The notes beneath the pieces were generated by a model that was given only the letters and a program-made list of their open reading frames with translations, did not search any database and was not told the DNA's origin. The translations under genes and the position numbers were made by a program. This document shows positions 54,101 to 64,000 of a DNA stretch of 64,000 bases, piece after piece (positions within the stretch are counted from its first letter, which is position 1; each line of letters opens with the position of its first letter). This DNA is from Cymbomonas tetramitiformis (taxonomy: Eukaryota; Chlorophyta; Pyramimonadophyceae; Pyramimonadales; Pyramimonadaceae), in NCBI GenBank assembly GCA_001247695.2, contig LGRX02003669.1, positions 1 through 64,000 of the forward strand, read 5' to 3'.

Positions 54101-57100
54101 ACCGCAACATGCCTCCCATGCCCGTCGAGTTGGCGGGTGAGACGCAAGAAGATGACGGGGCCGCCGTTGGTATCACGTCCAACCGCGGGCCCGGGATGGT
54201 GGTGTGTGATTGTGGCGCGTGTCACTCATCCATGCGCTTCGTCACCATGAGGACACGGTCTCGACATAGGACTATGTTCAAACAGATTGTATGCCTTCCG
54301 ACGCTTCCGGAAGAGGCTGTGGACGACGATGAGCAACATCCCGATGGCGAGGAGTCGGATCAGGTGTGCAAATCCGGGTAGAAAGACTATCATTCTCAGG
54401 TAACCCTCGCGGAAGGTACCCGGAAGACGTGCGAAAGATCTTCCAGGTGTCATCCGCATGTCTTCATGAAAATGAAGGTACATATCAAAATCGGTTACTC
54501 CTGATAGGTAATGCAGTTGTCCTTCACAATTGGCACGTATGTATCTCGTGCCCATTGAAAGTGATTGTGGTTGACAGGAAGATGCCGATTCCGGTTCCCT
54601 TGACGATGCCGATGCCGATGGAAACTTGCCGGACCCGGAAGCCGTTCAAGAAGAGCTCGACGAATTACTCGACCATGTCGACCCGGAACTTGCTAGAAAG
54701 GTGACGGAAGAAATCGAAGGAAAATTAAAGTCGTTGGAGAACTTGGCTGATATGGATTAACGTTCGCTGTTTGAATATTTTGCTCAGAATTGAAAATTGT
54801 ATATAGTGTGATGTCTTTTGTACCCGGAACACGCCCGGAAGTTACATAGGACGTCTTCCGTGCGTCTTCCTGACGTCTTCCGTTTTATCCTTCGATGACA
54901 GACCGCAGCGACGAGCTCCGAGGATACCCTACTCGACTTATTGGAGTGGAATCTGGATGGCAATATGACTCAAGAATCCTTTGGGCAACTGCTGCACATT
55001 TTGAAAACTAATCACCCGGACGTGTTTTCTAAGTTGCCCGACTCCTTCAAACAAAGCATTGCTCGGTTTAAGGTCATGGATATCCCACTCCTAGTGGTGG
55101 ACCTTTGCCCGCATGGGTGCGTGATGTTCGAAAAACAATTCGCGGACTTTGACTTCTGTCCAAGGTGCGGGGCATGCCGTTGGGAGGGAGGTGAGGATCG
55201 GTGCGGTGCGGTGAATGCCGAGGGTGCGGACGACACCCGGAATGCCGAAGCCACCCCGAGTGCAAAGCGGGGGAAGGCGAAGTGCCAATTCTATCATTGG
55301 CATTTTAAGGATTTACTTCAAGCAATTTACAGCCATCCCGACGTTGCTGGGCTCATGCGATCGCACGCCACGAGGGAAAAGTCTGAGGAAGGCATTCTGG
55401 AAGACATTCCCGGTGAGTAACACATTGATAGAGCATATCCTGAATTGCCCCGAAGAGGTACAGAAGATGCGCGGAACGTCTTCCATACATCTTCCGCATA
55501 ACTTCCCGATTCCTACTACTTGAATGAATTTAAGTTGTATTTATGTATCTTGCAGATGGATCTGAGTGGAAGGCGAAGCAAGCTGCATATCCTGACTTCT
55601 TTAAGGACCCTCGCAACGTCATCCTCATGCTTTGCGCCGACGGGGCCACCGTTTGGAAGGACAAGTCGGGGGTTTTCCCTATCTACTTTCAAGTGTTGAA
55701 CTTGCCACCGGAAATCCGCAAGAGGTTTGTGAACCTTGAGTTGTGGGGAATGATGGCGGGGAAGCCGAAGAACACCACCATCCTCTACGAGAAGTTGGTA
55801 GACGAGCTTTTGGAACTTTGGGAAGTTGGGTTTCCATGTTGGGACTCCTTCACGGACGACGTGTTCCAATGCCGGGCGATGCTTCTTGCCGCCGTGTTTG
55901 ACTATGTAGGGCTCGTCGATGCTATGAACATTATGGGCGTGGGCAGCTTCTGTGCGTGTGCAAAATGTTTGATCCGGGGGAAGGGGAAATGCCCGCATCT
56001 AAATAAGATGTTGTACAAGTTTTGCGAGCAAGATCCGCCAGGTCCGTTTTCCCCAAAGACATGCCGAATGTATTCACAACATCTTCCGGGTGTCATCTGA
56101 GCGTCTTCCTGTTATTGTACGCAGGGCCCGCCGTACCAAAGACCGACGAGTTCATTCGACGCGCGGGCCAACGACACGTCTTGCTTAGCACGTGTAAGAA
56201 TGCGGCCAATCTTCAGGAAGTGTTGGAGGAGGAAATCGGCGAAACCGGTGTGAAGTTCCCATCGGCACTATCTCGTTTGCCGTATTTCGATCTTTCCAAG
56301 AATGTCATCCTTGACGGCATGCATCAACTCCGAAACCTTGGGCTATATGTCCATGAGGCACTCATGGGGTTCGACTTTACGCCGGGTGTAAGAGAGCACG
56401 CTCGCGCGAACGATATGCATCCCACGTGGTGGAAGACGACAAGGGACGACAAAGGTGATGCAGTCAAAACCCGACCACTAGCTAGGAAGGTGCCCGGAAG
56501 ATGCCCCAAGTATCCTCTACGTGTCTTCCAGACGTCTTCCTGTTGCCACTAACTTTCGCGCCCGGGAAAATGACAGGTGTGGAACGATATTCAATGGCAA
56601 TTGGTCCGTTTCAAATCCCGATGCGGGCAAAAGGGTCGAAATCTTTGAGGTCGCTAGAGACCGCCTTGAAGTTCATGACGGAGCTCTCGTTGGGAAGGTC
56701 ATGGGGGCAAGGCCATAAGAAGATGTTGCGTCCGAACGGCACGAACACCGGACCGAAGACGCTCAAGTGTCACGAGGCGTTGAAAATGCTACAAGCGGGC
56801 ATCATGAGCGTGCTAGCGTCTTGGGATAGAGACGAGGGCTACTCGAAAAACATGCTTGAAGACTTGATCGGGCAGTTGACGGTCATAACGAGAGAGCTCA
56901 CTTCGGAGCTTGTAGACTGTAAGGTACGGAAGACATCTGGAAGACATCCCGAATACGTTCCGAGTACATTCCACACGTCTTCCTTAATTGCCTTTTATTT
57001 GGTGATTTTGCAGGATGTTCCTAAGCTTCAAAATCTGGTGGATGAGTTCTTCAAGTCACTCGAGCGCGATGGCTCACCTGACTGGCTGGTCATCAACACG

Positions 57101-59516
57101 CATTTGCTTTCCCACTTCCCCGACCAACTCCTCATGTATGGTCCAATACGGGGGACATGGATGTACGTGTTCGAATCATTCAACGGGAAGATTCGAAGGT
57201 GGGTGAAGAACAATGCATATCCGGTTCAGAGTGTTATGCAAGGCTTCGGGCGGTACCGGATGGTACATGTGGTGCGAGGGTTAATCTTGGTACTTCGTCG
57301 CCGGCGGGAGGCAACCACCAATCCCACCCGGCCACCCGTGCTCCCGTTCTTGGCCACCGCACCGTTGAGGGCGCCGAACACCGTGGTTTTGGGAACACAA
57401 GGCAAGCGCCATGTACTCTCCCGCGCTGAAACGAAAGCGCTGGAGCTGTGGATGCATGGCAACGTGCCCCAATACCGCAAGTTGAAGGCAAAATTCGACG
57501 CCTACGTCACCTACTGCAAGAGGTAAGTAAGAAATCAAACCCATAAGATGCCTGGAAGACGTTATATATATCTTCTAGGCATCTTCCACACGTCTTCAGT
57601 AAATACATGTCCTGACACTGTGCACGTATACATTCGCAGGGAAAACCATTATGTTCGGAGAAGTATTGGCGCACGAGCCGGAGCGTCTCGCCTGATGGAT
57701 GTGCCGCTGCATATGCACGGTAGCGACCCCAATGGCTACTGCCCCGCAGTCCTTGTGGTAGGACCAAATCGGCGATTTGGTCCTACCACGAGGACCATTG
57801 TTCTGATAATTTAATTGGCCATCTCCCGTGATTTGTGGTGTCTAACCAATGAAAGGTGGTATATATAGGTCCTATATTAATTTATTTGAACGCTGGTTTG
57901 GCCTATATCCATCCCATATATCCATGACGAATGCATTTCAAACCTCTACACTCAAATTTTTCAAAACGGATTTTTGGAACATTCAAAATGTGGCAAATTA
58001 GTGACTCATCTTCAATAATTTTTTACCAATCATATATCAACACTACACCTGCGCGGATACCATCAAATTGAACCTATACATATGTCCCAATCATATTTGG
58101 GCGGTAGGCCCGGTTGGAATGCATATATTGGCTCGTTGGCTCGTTGGCTTCCCCTCTAATATATTGGCTCGTTGGTTTCCCCCTAAAACAGTGGTCACGC
58201 GAGCTGACCAGCCAGCCATCATAATTGCTTGCTAGAGGGCATATATCGCAAGGTTGGTGTGTGCGGCACATTAAATCTTCAAGTATATATGTATTGCGAA
58301 TTTCTGAAAGTCTAACATCATCAAAATATCTTATTTTTCGACTGGCGTGTACATTTTAGAATGGATGAATGCCAATTTTTAAAGTCCGAAATTCACTAAA
58401 TTCGGAATTTGCATTGTGTTGAACATGCGCCATGCTGAAATAGAGCGGAAATGATGACGAGGGTGCGAAGTAACCGATTCAGTTATCTTATTTGGTCATA
58501 AACTCAAGATGTATAACCATGAGCATCACCGTGAGCCCCGCATGTGACTCCTAATACTCAAAATACGGTGGTCCTTGTGGTAGGACCACCATTTTCTTCA
58601 AGCTTTTGGTGAAATTACACCCCTAAAGCGTGTCGTTCAACCACACACCTAAAGTCTCATGGGGGCCGCCGCTATAAGAAATAAAATTCATTTAACTCAT
58701 AAATATCATGTGCAAATGTTACCTGTGCCTCAAATAGTCGATTTAGTGATCGAACCCGCAATTGCCCATTGGTCCTTGTGGTAGGACCATGAATTTGGGT
58801 AGTAGCCACCAAGGTCTGGCTGGGGAGACCATTCACGGAGAATGAAGCGGCACTCGTCGAAGGGCCTCCTCACGTGTGTCAATCTTTCGGCTCGGTCGTG
58901 GTTCGAGTAGTTTGCTATCGCACGGCAGCTCAGGACAAGACGAAGAAAACTTGTCAACGTTACTTCCGAGCCTTTTTCTCTGGAGAAAACATCAAAGGCG
59001 AGGAAATCGAGACTGACCGGTGCGTCCGTGCATTACGTTTTGGTGAAAGTGCGCAGAATATGTACCGAATGTCTTCTGTGTGTCTTCTGTGTGTCTTCTC
59101 GACGTCTTCGGGGATTCTTACTATAAAGTATAATTGTGGCTCCAACTCGCAGGTACGCCATGGTAGATAGCATCTACAAGGTCGACTTGGCCGCGAAAGA
59201 GTACATTCTTGTGAAGGGAAAGTGGTTCCCTGAATTCAACCAAGCGACGACAAAACGGTTTGCCAAGCTAAACTCGAAGTACGGGCCGGACAATACTGCA
59301 AAGGTGGTGTACACATACGACCCGGATGATCCCGAGACACCTTGGGACACTACTGATCCATTCATCCTGGCGGCTCAAATTGAGCACCAAGTTGTAATCA
59401 AGAAACATCCTGTGATGAAGACGGCGGTGATATTTGATTTAAAGGCTGATTTTTTCGAGTGCATCGACGATGATGGTTCACGACCGAAAGGTGCAAGACG
59501 CAAGAGGCGATCATGA
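51200..59516 (+). CDS. CACTA Tnp2 transposase (many exons)
   Basis: Catalyses excision and insertion of the element. The first exons (51,200-51,468; 51,626 on) encode a Lys-rich start and PPFGLAEPTNVLFSVQEFF. A Cys pair region (VVCDCGACHS) near 54,200 is like the N-terminal CPC finger of plant Tnp2. 54,902-55,412 has LVVDLCPHGCVMFE and FCPRCGACRW. 55,556-56,041 has ILMLCADGATVWKDKSG, ELWGMMAGKP and a CACAKCLIRGKGKCPH finger. 56,125-56,489 has VILDGMHQLRNLG. 57,014-57,522 has LLSHFPDQLLMYGPIRGTW and FESFNGKIRRWVKNNAYP, as in DUF4218. 59,153-59,516 has YAMVDSIYKVD, KGKWFPEF and DPFILAAQIEHQV, as in DUF4216. Introns contain GAAGACGTCTTC repeats. Two oddities, a 7-unit tandem repeat (52,088-54,186) and a ~1-kb insertion (57,750-58,790), interrupt the gene, so activity is doubtful. 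Confidence 0.88.
52088..54186. repeat. Seven ~305-bp tandem repeats inside the transposase gene
   Basis: Units start at about 52,088, 52,393, 52,698, 52,986, 53,290, 53,594 and 53,899. Each has CCAACACGAAGGTGCGAACC, CGTCTTCTGCGCATCTTCCG and ACGCAAGAAGATGACGG. Unit length is not a multiple of three, so to stay coding each would need an intron-like part. The CGTCTTCTGCGCATCTTCC segment resembles the subterminal motif found in introns. Confidence 0.92.
57753..58785. mobile_element. ~1-kb insertion with GTCCTTGTGGTAGGACC repeats
   Basis: GTCCTTGTGGTAGGACC occurs at 57,753, 58,571 and 58,771. The first is part of a 47-bp hairpin with AAATCGGCGATTT at its centre. AT-rich DNA without genes lies between. 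It separates the DUF4218 and DUF4216 exons and may be a small nested element. Confidence 0.45.
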
Positions 59517-59639
59517 TAATACGCCGGGCATCGTACTTAGTGGTATGTATGTTGAATAGATGCAATCGTACATGTATGTGTAGATAGACCTATCAATTAA
59601 CTTAGCCGTATATTATGTATCATAGCAACAGAGCATGAT

Positions 59640-60060
59640 GACAACCCTGAAGTTGTTAGGAAGATACCTGGAATGTCTTCCGCATGTCTTCCGTGCGCCT
59701 TCTGAATGTCTTCTGTGATTACGCGACTAATGTACGTGTGGTATGAAGTAGCTATGTGGCCAAATTGCATAATCATCACATATGTGTCGATAACACATGT
59801 CAGAATGTATTCTGGCCCAGAAGACATTCGGAACATCTTCCGGGTATCTTCCGGGAAGACTGCCCTTTGCACGTCTTCCGGGAAGATGTCTTCCGAAATC
59901 CGGAAGACATTCCGCACATCTTCGGCACGTCTTCCCCGAAGAGTGTCTTCTGGTTTCCAGAAGACGTTCCCGTCAGAAGACGTCTTCTGGAAACCAGAAG
60001 ACATCATTTACCCGAAGACGTCTAGAAGACGTTCAGAAGACGTCTTCTAGACGTCTTCTG
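59640..60060. repeat. Right subterminal repeats of the CACTA-type element
   Basis: Dense CGTCTTCCGG / CCGGAAGACG and CGTCTTCTGG copies in both orientations, ending at the right terminal repeat. Confidence 0.9.
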
Positions 60061-60079
60061 ATTTTCCCAGAATGTAGGG
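60052..60079. repeat. CACTA-type right terminal inverted repeat
   Basis: 28 bp, the inverse of 47,043-47,070. Confidence 0.95.
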
Positions 60080-60082
60080 ATA

Positions 60083-62102
60083 CCCAAAGCCCAACGGCGG
60101 TCTGCCGCAGCCCAAAGCCTGTCGCGGCGGCGGACTACCCTCGTCGTCATCCTCGGACTCCTCCTCAGTCACGGAAACCGAATCAACGGGTGTCACGGGC
60201 CCCATGCAATGCATGGATGAGGGGCGGGCCAGGGTTAGTGAGCTCAAGTCTCACCGCAAACCTGTTCATGAAGGACGTGTCCGGCTCGTGGGCGTGCAGC
60301 GCGCTAACGGGGTACATGCCCTCGTCGGACACCACCGACTGCGGAGCGGCAGGCGGTGCTGGCGGCGGCGGCACGACCAGAGCGCCGTCAAGGATCTTGT
60401 CGTGGACCTGGAAGTTGTTGACGTTCATGGCACCACCAACCGCGCAGACCCCGAAGCGGGTGTCAGCGGGTTGGCAGCACCCCAGATAATCGTCGATGGC
60501 GTGAGTCTCAACGGTGTCGCCCACACAGAAGGAGGCGGCGGAGAGTTCCTCGAGCATTACGGGCTTGCCGCCCGCCAAGAAGCATAGCGCGTCGAAGCGG
60601 TCGGCGTCGTTGCTGTCGATGGCGTGCTGGAAGGCAGCGGCGTAGAAGTCGCCCTCCACGTCTTGAACCTCAAAAGAATGCGCCCCAGTAGCCGTTTTCT
60701 CCGCACGCGGACCGCCGTGCGGGCAGTTGCGGTGCCAATGCCTAGCCCGTGCCGCCGTGCACGTCGAGTGCTGACAAAGTGGAATCGCCTGTCCAGTCCC
60801 ACGATGAAATGCCACAAGCTTCGAATTGCCCTGCGAGGAATTCCCCTCCGGAAGCGGAGAAGCCGCGAAGCGGAGCTTCAACCCTGGGCGTGGGTTGTGA
60901 GGCTTCTCCGCGCGGGGAGTGAAGCCCTTCCCGTTGACCTTGTCGGAGAGAATGCGCACCTCCTTGCGTAGCGCGAGGAGGATCTCCATCATGTCGGCGT
61001 CCGCAGAAGTGTGTCCACCCGGCGGGTCGCCAAATCTCGCAGGCAACATGTGGCTGCCAACCGCAGCCGACTTCTGCGTAGCCGTGCCAGCCCGCACGTG
61101 AGCTGCATGACACTCACGCGCCCACTGCTGAATGGTCAGCAAGGACTCCGCTGCCCGCTGGTCGTGCAGCAGGAGCCGTGATACCACAGGCCTGTAGTAG
61201 TCGGCGTCCATGGCCTGAATGAACTGCCCCTTGACGTCGTCCTCGTCCAGGGTGTTCTTGCGTTTCGCGGCGGCGAGCGCGGCATTGAAGTCCATGATTG
61301 CTTCGTTGGGGTCCTTGCCGTAGCCCAGCTCAACTGCCAGCAAGTCCGACGTCCCCTGAAAGCGTGCGTCGGCATGAAGCAGTTTACGCGCAAACTCGAG
61401 GAGAACCCGTTTCCCATCCGCGGGAAACGTCTAAGCAGAGCTCTCCAACCAGTCCGAAGCGCGACTGGAAGGATGCACGAGGAGCTCGAGGGTGGAGAAG
61501 AGGAGCTGATTGCTCTCTGCTCGCACCGTGATGCCGGCGTCGTCGAGTACAAAGAGGTCGCTCAGCTGCTCGTCCTCGGCCACGAAAGCCTCGCGAAGAG
61601 CAGCTACCATGCGGGTAAAAATGACGTGCACGTTCTTCTCGTCACCATGGAAGCGCTCGTCCTTCAGACCGAAACACTAGTTGGCGACAAACTTGGCGGC
61701 CTTCTCGTCGTGCCTGGTGCGGATCAAAGTCCGGACAGCCGCCACGAACGTCGCAGGGGGTCCCGCTGCCGGAGCGGGACAGTTGCCGTCGGAGTCCCGG
61801 GAGTGGCTGCATGACGTGCAGCAGCTTGGTCGAAAATAGTTGCTAGGTTCCTCCTCCGCAGAGGAGCGCTCGAAGTCGATCTGGTGGCTACCATGACGAA
61901 ATGACTGTGGGGGTGAAGCAAGCGGGTGTGAACGGGAAGCGGTCGCGGTGGTGGCGGCCAAGAGGTGGTGGTCGTCGAGAGCGTCTCGCGGATAAGGACG
62001 GAAAACCTCGATGAAGTCGTGTGGACTTAAAGGATTCCCGGGTACCGCAAACGGTGTGATATCGACCAGAAGTACGGTAAAATCCAGCCAACGTAAAATC
62101 AA
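60083..62102 (-). pseudogene. Gag-like region of the LTR element with internal TAG codons
   Basis: The main frame (60,183-61,343 and upstream) has a helical gag-like part (VELGYGKDPNEAIMDFN, LTIQQWARECHAAH), a coiled segment (ILLALRKEVRILSDKVNG) and a zinc-knuckle-like CQHSTCTAARARHWHRNCPH. The same frame continues upstream through two TAG codons (61,431-61,433 and 61,677-61,679). Near 61,740-61,900 another frame gives a plausible start (MVATRSTSSAPLRRRN). A second frame (60,083-60,247) overlaps the gag end and ran on into 47,042 before the CACTA insertion. It is probably a passenger that moves with proteins from elsewhere. Confidence 0.65.
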
Positions 62103-62274
62103 CTCGCAAAACGCCCAAGTGCACTGTCCGCGAAGCCGCTCAATCGACCAAGCTGCCTAGGCCATACCACTGAACCGCGTGTGCTCCCTTAGCGACCGCT
62201 CACTCCATCCCAAGCGTCGGCGTTTAGCCACTCATAGTAGAAGCAGTGTAAAAGCGATGGTGCGAACCAAAACC

Positions 62275-62489
62275 TGCTAGATATACAGGGCCGATATATA
62301 TCTATGGTTTGTTATACCCTAAGATAGGGTTTCGATATCAGAACGGTTGAATTGATGAGATAAAAGAGATAAACATATACCTGACTTTAAGTTCAGGGAT
62401 TAGGTTTCGGCCTACGAGTGACGGTTACCCAGACTACTCTAGGATGAGGCAGGTGACAGATTTTAGGTGTCGCTGTGCCAAATCCAGCA
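62275..62489 (-). repeat. 5' LTR
   Basis: 215 bp, matches 45,898-46,112, followed by TATGT. Confidence 0.95.
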
Positions 62490-63098
62490 TATGTCTCCTT
62501 ATAAAAAATCGGGAAACTTGATAAGAATTCGGGACATGTTGATATTGAACCTCGCATATGTTTGCTGAGTGCGAAATTTGCGAGGTGCGTAAGAGTTTTA
62601 TGCAAACAAATGGGCATGCAAAGTTTCAAGTGGACAAATAAAGATTTCGAAAATTAGCCTTGTATTTCGAATTAGCGATTCGGATTCACCCGACAAGTTA
62701 TAAAGTTGGTAGCTTTCTTGGGAACCAGACGGGACTTTGGAGAAACGCGTTGGCAGTCGTTATTAGCGTACGTGCTAGGCAGGTGGCATGTTAACAGACA
62801 CGTCAGGTTTTATCCACTCATGATATCATGAACACCATTCCATAAAGTGAGGCCGCAGACAAGGCAGTTATCTAATTTTCAACTCTTTGTTATGGAATTG
62901 GCGGCTGCAGAGCACACTTTTGCTTCGTTGCGACATTCCATACTAACGGTTGCCTCATCACTTACAATAGTTATACTGAATGTGCAATACACACGATACA
63001 ATACTGTGATAGGATGAACGACTCTTGCCCTATAACTGTAAGGAAGTTGTCAAAAATCGACAAGCTTCGTTGAGTAAGAAATGATTAAGTATACCAAG
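62490..63098. other. Intergenic DNA right of the LTR element
   Basis: Begins with the TATGT target duplication. No gene or repeat recognised in the rest. Confidence 0.5.
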
Positions 63099-63476
63099 TC
63101 ATGTGGCATCCGCATATGTGGGACGTGTGCAGCATTGCTGTGGACTGTGCAGGCAGACCTCCAAACCAATCAACCAGCCAACAGTCAATTGATTCGGACC
63201 AAACAGCCAGTACACGATGATCAAATTACTGTATGCTTTGCTCGTCTTCTTCGCCTTGGCACGCTGGTTGTTGAACCAAGTGTTACATTGCTCGTCGAAC
63301 TTTCCACGCTTAGGACCACCGGAACCACGCTTGCGCTTGAGCTTAGGGTCCTCAGCTTGGTCGCGAAGTACATGTTCTTTTCCTAGCCACTTGGTGACGT
63401 TGGGCTTCGGAATGCCTAAGGCTTCACCTGCAGACTGCCTCGTGCGCCCCTCGGAGATGAGCTTATGCATAGCCAT
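63099..63476 (-). pseudogene. pogo/CENP-B-like helix-turn-helix fragment
   Basis: From 63,476 the frame reads MAMHKLISEGRTRQSAGEALG then IPKPNVTKWLGKEH. This is a psq/CENP-B-type helix-turn-helix, followed by a basic linker (KLKRKRGSGGPKRGKF) and WFNNQRAKAKK. Pogo-like transposases and some CENP-B-derived host proteins begin this way. The DDE domain is missing: the frame changes to non-coding sequence near 63,200. It may be a transposase relic or an exon of a domesticated gene. Confidence 0.45.
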
Positions 63477-63841
63477 GTGTGCGTGTACGTATCTCGCTCT
63501 TCAGGATACTTCTCTGCAAAGCCAGAGTGGTTGAATCAATGTTGTCCATCACGCAGCTCCCAGCCCCACGAGCTGTCACGTGGATGACCTTGTAATTGGG
63601 GTGGTCAGAGTGCAGGCCAAGCTCAAGGATGAGGCCGAGATGTGGGCATTGAGCAAATGTTGCGTGTGTCCATCGCGGCGATATTGCGGAATGCAAATAT
63701 TGCGGCGTCATCTTGTGGTATGCTCAAATGTTCTCAGTTGGGTGTTCTTTGCAATCTAGTTGTGTCATTGCGAGGGTGCACCCGTCATAGTGGTGTTACG
63801 GACCTTTCAATCAGGTACGGTATTTTCTGGATATAATCGAG

Positions 63842-63972
63842 AGCTCGATGGACTCTCTGCAACCACGAGCTGCTACTTGCACGCAAAAGTGCCATTGCAG
63901 TGTATGGCTTCCACGAGCCGCAAACAGATGTAGTGTTGTATCCTCAGTTTGTGGCAGAAAAACCGTTGGGCA
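63842..63972 (+). CDS. Possible host exon, unknown protein
   Basis: A frame open after an AG near 63,841 reads LLLARKSAIAVYGFHEPQTD and VVLYPQFVAEKPLG before a GTGAGT donor at 63,973. Composition and the clean donor suggest coding DNA continuing beyond the window. The acceptor is weak and the family is not recognised. Confidence 0.3.
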
Positions 63973-64000
63973 GTGAGTCATCATGATCTGTTTTCGTATC

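Larger units (their letters stand above)
47043..60079. mobile_element. 13.0-kb CACTA-type (EnSpm) DNA transposon
   Basis: Terminal inverted repeats of 28 bp (CCCTACATTCTGGGAAAA then CCAGAAGACG; one mismatch), with 3-bp target duplication ATA on both sides (47,040-47,042 and 60,080-60,082). It encodes a Tnp2 transposase (plus strand) and a second protein (minus strand). Both subterminal regions, and most introns, are full of GAAGACGTCTTC-type repeats. The 3-bp duplication, Tnp2 and subterminal repeats fit CACTA elements, although the ends read CCCTA rather than CACTA. Confidence 0.95.
45898..62489 (-). mobile_element. Non-autonomous LTR retrotransposon, interrupted by a CACTA element
   Basis: Two direct 215-bp LTRs (TGCTAG...CCAGCA) are flanked by the 5-bp duplication TATGT (45,893-45,897 and 62,490-62,494). 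Without the nested transposon it is about 3.55 kb. The gag-like frame lies on the minus strand, so the 5' LTR is the right one. A TGGTTCGCACCATCGC stretch five bases inside it is a possible primer-binding site. No protease, integrase or reverse transcriptase motifs were seen. The LTRs differ at only about two positions, so the insertion is young. Confidence 0.93.

Noticed and set aside
52011..54225. Many overlapping frames on both strands across the 305-bp repeats
   Set aside because: All six frames repeat the same unit. They are not independent genes.
63217..63534. Plus-strand frame opposite the pogo-like fragment
   Set aside because: The minus strand has a recognisable helix-turn-helix and basic linker; the plus frame shows nothing.

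Overview
The window is eukaryotic nuclear DNA. Every convincing gene is split by GT-AG introns. Two host genes are recognisable: a mitochondrial/plastid-type chaperonin 10 and the ciliary small GTPase RABL2, so the organism is probably a flagellated or ciliated protist or alga. The transposon types (CACTA Tnp2 with DUF4218- and DUF4216-like parts, MULE with SWIM finger) are commonest in green algae and plants. A green alga is my best guess, but the species cannot be read from this sequence.

Layout. (1) About 1-12,135 and 27,608-39,808 are two nearly identical copies of one block, a tandem duplication with a period of about 27.6 kb, or two haplotypes joined in assembly. The left copy stops abruptly inside an intron minisatellite of RABL2, so its RABL2 lacks the 5' exons. 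The right copy runs on into the complete RABL2 gene. (2) 12.1-15.3 kb holds a TTTTCAGG palindrome satellite and a gene with the His-x-Asp...His...Arg signature of a 2-oxoglutarate/Fe(II) dioxygenase. (3) About 15,248-29,886 is a 14.6-kb element with 0.4-0.5-kb terminal inverted repeats, called element E here. It carries a MULE-type transposase and a nine-exon gene whose product can start with an exact histone H3 tail (ARTKQTARK), followed by a ParB/DGQHR-like motif and a C-terminal amino-methyltransferase-like domain. About 20 copies of one 22-bp palindrome (half-site TGACAATCGTA) lie in its terminal repeats, introns and gene-upstream DNA. (4) 29.9-37.9 kb repeats the intergenic DNA of the left copy. 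(5) 37.9-44.7 kb is host DNA: RABL2 on the minus strand and CPN10 on the plus strand, sharing a divergent upstream region. (6) 45,898-62,489 is a young non-autonomous LTR retrotransposon (215-bp LTRs, 5-bp target duplication) interrupted by a complete 13,037-bp CACTA-type transposon (28-bp terminal repeats, 3-bp target duplication). (7) 62.5-64 kb has a pogo-like DNA-binding fragment and a possible host exon.

The candidate undescribed system is element E: transposase, histone-tail mimic joined to ParB-like and methyltransferase-like domains, and a dispersed palindromic site array. My inference is that the element marks its own DNA, or draws host chromatin readers to it, through these palindromes. 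It sits beside, and possibly splits, a gene for a dioxygenase that could belong to the nucleic-acid-modifying class.
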